A DNA stretch of 64,000 nt from Pisaster brevispinus (lineage: Eukaryota > Echinodermata > Asteroidea > Forcipulatida > Asteriidae): the NCBI GenBank assembly GCA_023634235.1, contig JAMKCF010000004.1:8408702-8472701 (forward strand), given 5' to 3'. The notes under the pieces are model-generated. The model saw only the letters and a list, made by a program, of their open reading frames with translations, did no database searches and was not told where the DNA came from. A program made the translations under genes and the position numbers. How positions within the stretch are numbered: the stretch's first letter is position 1; the number at the start of each line of letters is the position of its first letter. Positions 24,901 to 36,900 of this stretch are shown in pieces.

Positions 24901-27900
24901 TGTGTAGGGGGTGGGGTGGAGGGAAAGGAGGGGTGTGAGGGGAAAAAAAGAGAGATCGAGTGCCTAGGCAGCACACATTTTCCTTTTTTTTTCTCACACC
25001 CTCTCTCCTTCTGTCGTCCCCAACCCCCACAACACACACGCATACCTGTTTTCTTTTTTTGCCCTTCACCATTTGTTCATTTTTCTACCTCCCCTTTTCT
25101 CCTTTCTCTATTTCCAAAAAGAATTGTATATGACGCCTTAAACGTTGTTTAAGCTTGCCTTCCAACACATGATTCTCACTCAACAAGGGGAGAAGCTTCA
25201 TTACTGCCAAAACTTCTTGAGAAAGAGTTTGAACATTTAGAGAGCATCCTGATCCTATTTTTGTCTTTGCTTGTTCTTTGATGCATATAATTATAGAAAA
25301 CCATCAGAATGGTTTTACTGGTTATACATGGTCTCATCTCATGACTTGCTTGCACAGGTCCACATGTATTATTTCACTCTTCCCTAGCATGTCGAGGCCG
25401 AGCGGAAGAACACCGAACACAAGTTCTGGTGTTTCTGATTAGCAGAGTGTGGGTTCGAGTCCCAGTCGTGACATTCTTGTGTCCTTCAACAAGAAACTTT
25501 ACCATAATATTGCTGTGTCCCTCGGATGGGACGTGAAGCTGTAGGTCCCATGTGTTGTCTAATGCATGTAAAAGAACCCAGTGCACTTATCGTAAAGAGA
25601 AGGGGTTTGCCCCGGTGTTCCTGGTCTGATCGGCAGCATATTGCGCCACAGCACCTTGTAAACTATTTCATGGTGCTGTAAAGGAATAGGTCTCATACTT
25701 TAAAATGTAGCTCCACATACCTTGCAGGAAAACAAATACTGAGCGCTTTGATATGCCCGTAGGGGTGTGATAAAGCGCTATATAGGAACCCAGTATTATT
25801 ATTATTTTTATTATTATTATAATTTTAGGATCAGATTACAGGGTAATTAATCCCCCCCCCCCCCCCATTGAACAAAGTTAAAATGCTGATTCCTTGTTAA
25901 CAAGCACCACGTCTTCAATCAATTGATGGATACATAGTAACGTATTACGGTAGTTTCAAGGTCTTTTTTTACGTAGAAACTGTGTAACGAGCGTGCCGAT
26001 TCCTTGTTAACTAGCACCACATCTTCAATCAAGTGTAACTTTTCACAGGATAATAAAATGACAAAATAAACATCACTTTCAACATTTAGAATTCAATTTC
26101 CTTTCATTTCATACCAAACAGAACATACTTTGAGCAAAATTTGGGTCAATGACCCCCCTAGTATTAATGACCCCCCCCCCCCGAAAAAAATTTCCCCACC
26201 CCCATCGGTCCTTACTTTTTTGGGGTCAATGTTGACACCCATACCTACCATTATCAGTTGAAATTGGCTTCTTTCCAATTTTTTCCCAGATGAATTCTAA
26301 TTTATGGATACTAAGAGTCTTTGTAATGGATGAAAACATAATGGAGGAAAAAGTGACAGTGACTCATACTTTGTACTTGTAGCTTTTATTTTGACTTGTG
26401 AGGTTAAACTAATGTAAACCCTGAATCTAGCTGTCATCACCAGTAATTATTTTAAGAATAATTGTCCCTATTAGAAACACAGCCTCCTTCCAACCTTAAC
26501 CCCATTATCCCCAATTATCAAGCTTCCGTCCACTTCCTTGACCATGCACTCAAGCCCATAAATCACCCATGTGGTAGGCCCACTGGATACCCCCCATAGA
26601 TCTGCACTGACCACCACTATTATCCGGTCAGTGACCGAGCTTTACCAATCCTCTATATATAGTCCATAGTTTAATTCTTAGAGCACTCTCTGCTTTTCTC
26701 GGTAGTTCTGGTTAGCCCATGTGGCCCAATCCAGTTTTCTTTCGTCTAACCATCAGCCAGGAATAATACAATAAAATTCCAATACAGCCCAGTATACAGT
26801 ACGTGTCTGCCTTCCTCTTTCTGTCGTCGACTGTGTATCTGTCACATCTTTATCTATTGGCCGCTCAAGTAGCACACAACAATATCTTGTGTTACATTTG
26901 GTAGCAGCGGTTTTTACCTGCCACAAGCCATCGAAGTGAACTCTTTTCGCCAAACGTGTTCTCACTACGAGTCGATTCTTCAGTTTTCTTCCGGGCCCAG
27001 GCGTCTCCTCCCTTCTCGTATCGTCATTCTTCTTCCTGTTCTTCATAGACTTGGCACCGTTTGCACTTCGTAATCCGCATAGCTGACGAATAACAATTTC
27101 TTCGCTGCAATACCCCTTTTCCAGTGACTGTGCTGTCTCTGATTTTATCCTGTCTCCGGACTACCCCCGCTCTCTGGATTTCTCCAAGTTTCTGCGAACT
27201 TTTGTTCCCTCTCTGTCACATGACTCTTCACTTCAGTTACCTGCCACCATCGCTTCCTCTCCTAGACTGTTTTCGTCGCCACTTTGAGGCTGACATTGTT
27301 AGCCCATCCTGCTAGTTTTCAGTATCCTGTTTCCTGTTCTTCGTTCCTGACTCCAGACTTTTTGTTTTCTTTGTTTGCTTCATTTGCTGCCGCCGCATCT
27401 TCTGGACTCCTGCTGTTATTTTTCGGATTCCACACTGCGTTGCTGTTTCTGTTCTTTTCTTCAGACATTACCTACAAGTTTGTCTCTTCATTTCTTCGGA
27501 CTTCCCGGAACGCCTTCTTCTTGGATTGGACAGTTTCGTGTTCTTCAACTCTTTTCCTTGTCCTGCAGTAGCCATCACGCTCTTCAGCACTCCACCGCTC
27601 TGCAGCCCAAGCTGACACCTTCCACAGCAAGTTTTTCTCCTTTTACGTATTTTGATTTACATATTCCTCTTTGGTAAAAACTTTCTGTATTACCGTCCTA
27701 TATCCAAACGGTTCCTCTTGTGTGCATTTTCATTTTACATCCATCTACATGTAGTACTTTCTCTTTCTCCTAGTCTGCTATAGAGCCAGAGTGTTACAAT
27801 TTTTATATAGTTGTCATACAGTGCGTTCCGATTTATCGATTATTTCTCGATTATTTTGTAATTGTTTTTGCTTTTTCCAAATTGCCGTCATACTTTTTTT

Positions 27901-30900
27901 CACTTTTGACACTCTTGTGACTGTTTGTGTTTATCCGCACATAATTATAACTTTTGCTTTTACACATTGTTTATAAGTTCTAGGCATTTTTATCATGTCT
28001 CCCCCATCATGCCCATCACCCACTAGTTCCATCCCTCCCCTTCCGCATTTTGAAGGACCAACTTTCGACATATTTAGTAACGTCACCCACTGCTGAGTGG
28101 GATAACATTCTCCCTCAGGTCCAACTCGCATACAACTCTGCCGTCCATTCATCAACTGGCTATTCCCCATTCTATTTAGCTACGGGCAGAGAGCCCAGAC
28201 TCCCTGCACACGTTCTCATTGGATCCCCCTCCCCCACCTCTTTCTCATCATCCCATTCCTATGCCGATGCACTGAAAGCCAAACTTTCCTCTGCTTTCAG
28301 CCTAGCCGCTGACAATCAGGACCACTCTAGTGCTTCTCAAAAATCCAGCTATGATGCCTGTGTGAAATTCTCCCCCTTTCACCCTGGTGACCTAGTTTGG
28401 CGCGATGACCCTGCCAAATCTCGAACCAAACTTGCCCCTCGGTGGAAAGGCCCGTTCAAGGTCCTGTCAGGCCTCCCCTCTAATGATGACAGGCCAGTAC
28501 TCTACTCCATTGTTGATATTTATAACCCTAAATCCAAGCCCTATACAATCCACTACAATAGATTAAAGCCATACACGTCTCCTGTCGACCCGGGTCGGGG
28601 ATTGCTACCAACACCCCCGCTCTCTAGTGCTTCCCTACATGCCCCCGGTGCACTTACTACTCCATCCCTCCCTCCTCCGTCATCGTCTGCCCCACCTGTC
28701 CCCTCTTCCCTCCCCCTCTCCTCTCTGTCGCACACGCAGTGGCAGAATTGTCACCCTGCCCCATCGGTTCTCCTTCTAATAATAGATTTTGCATTCTTGT
28801 TAATTTACCATTACATTTTCTCGTTGTTATTGCATAGTGTGTACGCAGTTACCACCTTGTTTTTTCGGGTGGTACATTCACCCATCCCTTTTGATTGTTA
28901 TTTGCTTAAATGGTAAAAATAATTATGATAACAATACTACTACTAATAATTATTATTATTATAATAATACTTTCTTTTTAATGTTTCTTGATTAATTTGC
29001 CTATGCTTCTATGCCTTGTATTGTACTTAACGTATTTTAACGGTGCACTTTTCTACTTGGTTCACACACTTTTATTAATGTACATCCATTCAAGTATTCC
29101 CCTGGTCAATATTAGTTGGTATTGTGCCACTTTTGGGATTCTCCATTTTGTTGTTAAAACCACCTTTGACGCTCCAATTTTCTTAAATAACAGTATTTTA
29201 TGTTCACTCTTGATTTTTTTTTTTTTTTTTTGGAAAATGAGGACATTTTCTTCCCCCACATGGAAATAATGTAAACCCTGAATCTAGCTGTCATCACCAG
29301 TAATTATTTTAAGAATAATTGTCCCTATTAGAAACACAGCCTCCTTCCAACCTTAACCCCATTATCCCCAATTATCAAGCTTCCGTCCACTTCCTTGACC
29401 ATGCACTCAAGCCCATAAATCACCCATGTGGTAGGCCCACTGGATACCCCCCATAGATCTGCACTGACCACCACTATTATCCGGTCAGTGACCGAGCTTT
29501 ACCAATCCTCTATATATAGTCCATAGTTTAATTCTTAGAGCACTCTCTGCTTTTCTCGGTAGTTCTGGTTAGCCCATGTGGCCCAATCCAGTTTTCTTTC
29601 GTCTAACCATCAGCCAGGAATAATACAATAAAATTCCAATACAGCCCAGTATACAGTACGTGTCTGCCTTCCTCTTTCTGTCGTCGACTGTGTATCTGTC
29701 ACATCTTTATCTATTGGCCGCTCAAGTAGCACACAACAATATCTTGTGTTACACTAATAAAACTGTGTGTTCTTAAAGTTTTTTTATATCCTGTTGGGCT
29801 CCTGACATAGAAGACTGGCTCCAATTGTGGTTATCAAGAATCCATGATAGGAAAAAAACATTGAGCAAGTTCCTTTTTGGATTTATAAAGTCAAGTGAAA
29901 ACAAATATATTGTTCTACTGTGTATGCATTTTGTATATTTCTACTACTTTGGCGAAGGTATGTTTTGGACCAAAAGCTGCAAAGGCCACCCTCTCTGTTT
30001 GATTTATAATTTGTTTTGTTTTTGTGAAATTTTAAGTTTAAGAATAAGCATCACATAATGTTTAGTTGACCGATTTGTTGTTAAAGTCTAATGTTAACTT
30101 ACATGTAAGTTTTTTTTTTTTACATCACTATGTGCATCACCTGCATATACCTAAATTAGATGTTCTTTACAAATCCTAACACATCACAAAAACAAGGAAG
30201 TGAATGATACTGGATTTGTCAGCATTTTTATGAAATTGTGTTGAATTTTTTTTTTTATTATAACAAATGTACATGTGAGTGAAAAGAACATAAGAAAATG
30301 ATGGTTAATGACTTTGCATATATAATGTTCTTTTTGTTTCAAGTCCAGTGGGCTCTCTCTCCTATTTTTGATATGTTCACAGTTACATTTACATAATGTT
30401 GTGAAGTGAATATCACATGCCTTTGTTGAATAATTTGGGGTTGAACAAAGTAAAGTCTCTCTTATGAATACAACACCAGTGAGGAAACAGTTTGCTAACA
30501 AAAGATAACACGTTTGTAATCCCAGCCATTAGGAATGTACACAATCAAGCTTTTGTTAGCAAGTATCAAGTATGTGAAATGTAAACATTGAAAAGAATAC
30601 TTCCTTCACTACCAGATATATTTAGTTCTACACATTTAGCCCAGTCATTTCAAAGTTAATGATTTATGACTGGGAAAACACCAGACAGGAACAACTGTGC
30701 TAGCAACATGTGCTTTGGGCTATGGTCCAACCAACCATAGAAATATAGCTTAGAGTTACTAAATTAAAAACCCCTTTCAAAACATGCCCAAATGTTACCC
30801 CGGTGTATGCACCTAACGCGCACACACGTCACGCGCAGCGTTTATGCATCGCTCACCATCTTGAGGGTCAACAGGTAAACGTTTAAAGGCCGCTTATCCC

Positions 30901-33900
30901 AAAATTCGCACCACGTAACACGTGTGAACATTAACGTGTCAAGATTTTCATTATATCTCAACTTGGGTTCTTCTCAGAACCAACACTTCTCTCACAACAA
31001 ACTTTCAGCCACACAATTGTCACTCATAAACCTGCTCAATTCTCATGTATGAATTTGTGTTTAAACTGATAAGAAATCCCATTTCATTTTTCGATTCTAG
31101 ATGCACCAGACACGATGACTGTGAACTGGCAGATGAATCCATGCGTTGGCTCTCGTACAACGAGATTCAGTGTGTGGAGATCAGTGACATAACACCCTAC
31201 AGTAGCTTACCAATAACAGAGCCACAAACACAGGTGAGTCTTGGAAAAATAAGAAAAACTGTTGTTAGTAAAGGCCTGAAAAGTCAGTTAGAGCCTAGCC
31301 ATGTGTATACATGTTTGTCAGCCCTTGTGCTCAAAATGTCCCTACGTTTCTTCCATGGACCAAATATCATACCTGTTGACATTGTCTTCTGGTTCAAACA
31401 TGGTTTATATAAAATTTTGATAAAAGTCATAAATAATTCTGATATGAGTTCTTTACTTTATACAGTCAGTGAATCCCCTCCCTCCCCCCCATGGAAACCT
31501 CTCTGATTTTGTTTTTACATACACTTAATAGCTAGTTATTATTTGTAACATTATCTCAAAAATACAGGCACCTTCAATCAGTCATATGATGAGGCTTTTT
31601 GGTGAAAAAGTTTCAGTTCAATTAATATCGGCCTACAGTAGGACTAACTGTTTGTTTACATTGTACATGAAATGCTGTATTTCCTGCTAGATAACGGTGT
31701 CTTTAGATATGTTTAATCAGGATGTGACATGCAACTAAACTGGGTCCAGGATAGACGGATGTTAAACATACAAGCACTCATATTACTTGTTTAATGTTGT
31801 CTTCTTGGAATATTTTAGAATATGACTCCTGCACTATCCTATTAATAGTCGAACCTTCCGGTCAGGGATAACATTTCAAATCTTGTTGGTGCAGTGCTCT
31901 CAAAAGTGAGAAAAATAGAATTGACTGTTGCAAACTGCCTACCAACCAAAAGGACCCATTATATAAATGAGAAGGGAAAACAAGTTAATGGCCTGACGTT
32001 TCGATCCTAGGTCACTCCCTTAGGCCATCAACTATTTTTTGCAAAATACAAAAGTGAAATAAAAGTCCTAAAATATCTATAACAAAAACACAAAATGTTA
32101 TTCACTTGAGGGCAAATAAATAACTTCACTGTAACATTATTGAACGAGAAACTTGACATATGGTTGGAAATCTACATGTAATCTCGGAATGCTATGTTGT
32201 TGTCGTTGTGTGCACATAAGCACGTCCAAGCTGTAGTTTGTAATTAGGAAGTACCACCCACGAGCCCTGCAGTCTGGTGAGCCCTGCAGTCTGGTGACCG
32301 ATCCACAAACCCATGGCCGTGACTTTGAGATCCAAGGCCTGTTAAACAGATCACGATCTTATCTCTGCTGGATATGATTTGTGGAAGGGATGAAGAGTCG
32401 CTGGTTTGTCACAAACAGCTGCCACCATTTTATTTTTTTTTTAGAAATATATATATGTTTTTACACAGCTTTTAAAGGTAGAGTCATAGATTGTTTTTTG
32501 TCAATGCAATGCTGATATAATGGCAAAATTATGATGGGAAAAAAATGCAATAAAAGTCCCATGTGAAAGTTGAATATACTGAATATACAGTGTCTAATGG
32601 TAGATCTGACGGCAAAAGATGTCACAGTATTTTTACAAGAGCGTCAAATCCATCCATGTTTAGCGAGGTGACAGCGAGTACCAACCGCATCTCTGGCCAA
32701 AGCATTCGCGAATGGACACCAACCCTCAGCAGTCTGAAAAAACGATTCATGGATGAATGGTTTCTCAGATTCAAATGCTTTGGGGTGACAAATTTTCCAA
32801 ACCACATTACTTTGAAACAAGGGCGTCGATGGGTGGGGGACGGGGGGGGGGGGGGGGGGGGGGACATGTCCCCCTCACTTTTAAGACTGGAGGGGACAGC
32901 ATATCAGATGGTCCGGTCCCCCCACTTTTGGATTGACTGTTCATTAGAAATATGCAACAAAGTATAAAAATATACACCATTTTCTTGATTTGATATTTCA
33001 TTACAATTTTTGTTCAAATAAAAGAATAGCTAACAAATGGTGAAATGTTTTTTTCATTTTCATCTTTTTTTCTGTTGGACCACGCGCAGAATGGTATTTT
33101 GGTCCTATTATGTATTTTTTCGCCCGCCCTTACTTTTCAGTAGCGATCGACGCCATTGCTTTGAAAGGAATCCTTTCTCAAAATAGTTTACTATCAACAG
33201 CTGCAGTTGCACCTGTTGATAGCTTGAAACTATTTTGACAAAGAATTCCCCTCAAAGTAATACGATTCATACATGAATCGTTTCTCAGATTTGTGAAGGT
33301 TGGTTTCCGTTCCCAAATGCTGCAGCCAGAAATGTGGCTGGTATCTGCTGTCACCTTACTGGGTTCAACATTCTTGTGAAAATACCAGGAAAGATTTTGC
33401 TGTGTTCTCAGCAAGTAGACACCGTATATTCAGCTGAAACTTTCACATGGGACTTTTATTGTGTCTTTCTGAAACATTTTGCCATTAAATCCGCATTACA
33501 TTGACAAAAACCAATCTATGACCCTACCTTTAAGATGAATATTGCCAGTATGGCCAATTTTAAATAGCAAATAATTTTCTGGTAAAGGCCGATCCTTCTC
33601 AACACGAATGCTATAAACATAAATGCTTTTTTATTGGTTTGCAATTTTTATAAAGTGTTTTGGGTGTAGAAATGAGAATTCATCTGGGCTTTTTGTGACA
33701 TACAGTCCTTGTAACTATGAAACTCAGAAAGGTAATTTGAGACTTCTGTCATAAAAGTCTGACTTTTTGATGAACAGATTTGGTGAGATGTGTTGTATGA
33801 CTCAATCCCTGTATATTAGTGACAGGTAATCTTGATCAATGAGGTGAAACCCTTCCACACACTCTGCCAGTACAGTCAAGATGTAATTATGCTGATGCAT

Positions 33901-36900
33901 TACCCAGCTGCCTGTGACCAATATGGCCTTGTTAAGGTGTGCAATGGCACATGTCTGAGTCTGTCATGAATATTATGTCTTGCTACTGGCTGCTGGCTAC
34001 TGGCGATTGGCTATCACTTACTGGCTATGGATTACTGGCTGCAAGTTTGTGGCAGTGATTAACTGGAAATGTTAATGACAAAGTGTGAAATTCTTGCTTA
34101 TCATTACAAAACCTAAAATTGATGATATTTTAAATCTTAAATGCACCACAGCACCTTGTAAACCCTTACATGGTGCTAAATAAATAGGTCTTATATTTCG
34201 CACAAAGCTCTACACATATCTTGTATAACAAATATTGAGCACTGTGAGATCCCCTCGGGTGTGATAGAGCACTTTACAAGAACTGGAATCTCAGAAGATG
34301 GAAGATGCTGCAATCTCGGAACAGTCAGACTTACCTCCCTGAGCTGAATATAATGACAGACAATGGTGGCAGCCTGTCCATTCCTGTACGCTCATTTATA
34401 CAACAACAGGATAAGAAATATGGGGTTACACAATAACCCCAGAAAGTGATATTACAAGGCATGTTTTCCAGAACCCCTTTGTCCCCCTTTGTACGGGTTA
34501 AACGAAGCGTATCACAGCAGATGCCTGCCTGTGCACACCACATTGAAAAGTCTGGATGGATAAAAACCTCAGCTGTCCTGCTGCCAGCAAAATATTGAAG
34601 ACAAAATCTGGAGTTGTTTTAGGCATTAAAAAAATGCCGGCCGTAAGTCTGTCCAAAAAAAAACATTGGGGATAAACACCTCATCCAATGTGAAGTGGTT
34701 AATAAAATTCATAACTATTTATTGTTCATTTCAGATCACGCTGACTGTACAGCAGCTACCAGTTCTTCAAGCTGACCAGTTTTATAGCTGTCAATTCAAT
34801 GACCTACAACTGACTCAAGGAAGTACGGTTGGAAATAGTGTCATGTGCAACATTCCTGAAATAACGGCTCGACCACCAATTCCTGAATTAGGTAACAAAC
34901 ACTCTTACTCTAACACATCTTTTTGGAAAGTTTGGTCAGCAACAAAGTTAAAAATATTAAGCTACATCAACCTTTGTGTTGCAGCAAGCATGGCTGAGGG
35001 CAACGCATGCAGAATTTGCATGGAATTTGGTTCAAATGCGACAGAATTACTAGGCCTAGCCCTCGCCTAGGCATCGCCCACACGGCTGTTTAGAGTAGGC
35101 AAATGTGGGTCCACATAATAGCAGTTATTTGGGGCTTTCTCGTACTCCGGTACATTTACTTTATAGTAACTTTTCTCATTTTATCCACAGTCTGTTTTGC
35201 TTTTGTTTTGCATCACTTTTTTTTTTCCCCTCTACGTTTGTAGTTTGTTTGTCTGGGCTATCTCCTACAAGCCTTGGCTTAATCTGACAGCCTCATACTC
35301 TCTTTACTTCTGGTCTACATAGACAATCATTTCCCTCTTCATTTGCATCTTCTGTAATGTTTTGTACTTACGTTTTATTTTGACGTAGTATTAAACAGTT
35401 GTTGACTTGAATTGAAATTTGTATGTCTGTAAACGATACCCGTATTTGATTGATTTTTTTATAGAGGACAATGTGAAAATGAAACTGAGTGTCCATTCAA
35501 CAGAGACCATGGTGACTTTTATCTCCACAGACTTCAACTTCTATGACTGCACTCGACATCAAAAGTAGGTTGGAGACTACCCATATCAGAGGGCGAATTT
35601 GGAGAAAAAATTACAAGACCACGGGGCTTGTGGCTAGAAAATTGTATTAGATCAAAAATCCTTTTACAAGACCAGAATCAATATGAGAAAGAATCTCCTG
35701 AGCCCTGACACAGTTAGACATACATTGAACTGTTTTTATTTGAACAATTAAGCACTTATTTGTAAGAGAAGATTGATCTCATCTGTCCTTTGGGTTTTTA
35801 ATTGCATTACTCAACAGAATTGAAAGGTATTTTTCAGACTTATAAGCAACAATGAACATAGTCTGTTTCTGTTCAAGATATTACACAGTAAGGTATTGTC
35901 CTTCAATTGAAAAACACAAGACCACTGGACTTTTACGGGGTAACAAGTTTACTGACCTGGCACTGAAACCTTTGGCCTCGGGCCTGCAGTCCAGTGTAAA
36001 ATTCAAGCCTTTTCATATCTGCTGCTCTGTCCAGCAGGGTTGTATTTCGACACACTGTACAAAAAACGTTAGAATAGTGAAACTGAAAGTAACAAACGAG
36101 AGTGTTTGATCATGTTTCCGATCATCAATATCCGATCTCTATCTCTATCTCATTTTTCTGCGACACACCCCTGATTAAAGAAAACAAACATTTTAAAAGA
36201 AAACAAACATTAGAATAGTGTAACTGAAAGAAACAAATGAAAATATTGGATCATATTCCGGTTCGTATCTCTTTGATAGTACATGCACAATGACATGAAT
36301 CCATTCAATACATAGGCATTTTTTTTTTCTGCAATGCACTCTGAGTTTTGAAGCTGGTATATGTAGTGACTTGTTTGAGATCGGAAGGGAGTTTACTCCA
36401 TCGCTTACTCAGCGTTTGCACTCAACCCAGAAAAGTGGACCGAGATCCGGCAATGTTTCTCATGACCACAGGTCAAGATCAGGTGTCGTGTTTATGCCCA
36501 GGTCTGATCCCACTTTGGATCTGGACCAGATACCGAGCAAGTTGTATTGAGTTGGTATCCTCCTCACTCCAAACACGTTGGTTTACTCTTTTACTCTGGA
36601 CTCCTTATATGCCAGAAATGTTACCAATGTGACGCTAGGAAATGCAGATAATAAAGTCCTACAGATGGCACTAATGACAATGACAAAGAAATATGGAACA
36701 GAATTGACAAAATAGCGCAACAAGCCAAGCTCCACACAGAACGTTTTGTTCAAGCAAGCAATGCTCAAAACGAACGTGTAACATTTCATGTTCATTCGTG
36801 CAGTCCAAGTACACTGTGCAGGACACATTGAAGACTTATACAACGCAATAAACACACAGATGTCACACAAAAACACCAGCAAAAAGGAAAATCAGAATGC

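Larger units (their letters stand above)
23589..26291. repeat. 2.7-kb imperfect palindrome (fold-back)
   Basis: Left arm 23589-23955 is inverted at 25925-26291: both have the CTGGGAAAAAATTGG end, the GGTAGGTAT segment, G-runs, and a segment on AAGGAATCGGCACGCTC. An inner pair (about 24565-24960 against 24985-25370) is also inverted, for example GCAAGCAAGTCACGAG against CTCATGACTTGCTTGC. The centre is near 24973. Between inner and outer arms each side holds a different SINE (24262-24420 left, 25386-25815 right), so the palindrome predates them. No terminal target duplication was recognised. Confidence 0.8.
26413..29753 (+). mobile_element. Ty3/Gypsy-like LTR retrotransposon, internally deleted, very young
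   Basis: Two direct 484-bp LTRs (26413-26896 and 29270-29753) that look identical by eye bracket a 2,373-bp interior. Both LTRs start TGTAAACC and end GTTACA. The flanks share CTAA (26409-26412 and 29754-29757), a 4-bp target duplication, or ACTAA if the ambiguous A is counted. The interior lacks protease, reverse transcriptase, RNase H and the integrase catalytic core; only a gag-like start and an integrase C-terminus remain. The copy cannot move alone, yet identical LTRs mean recent insertion, so an autonomous relative probably supplied the enzymes. It sits in plexin intron 2, sense orientation. Confidence 0.92.

Noticed and set aside
24774..25152. Overlapping Pro/Ser- and Cys-rich open frames on both strands
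   Set aside because: They lie in the C/T- and G/A-rich centre of the large palindrome; composition alone explains them.
27284..27677. Ser/Leu/Phe-rich open frames after the 5' LTR
   Set aside because: The region is T/C-rich; no gag or protease motif is present.
32835..32865. Long G-run as a regulatory G-quadruplex
   Set aside because: It is an internal homopolymer of the hAT-type MITE; other G/C runs occur in repeats at 8491, 23719 and 25854. No functional evidence.
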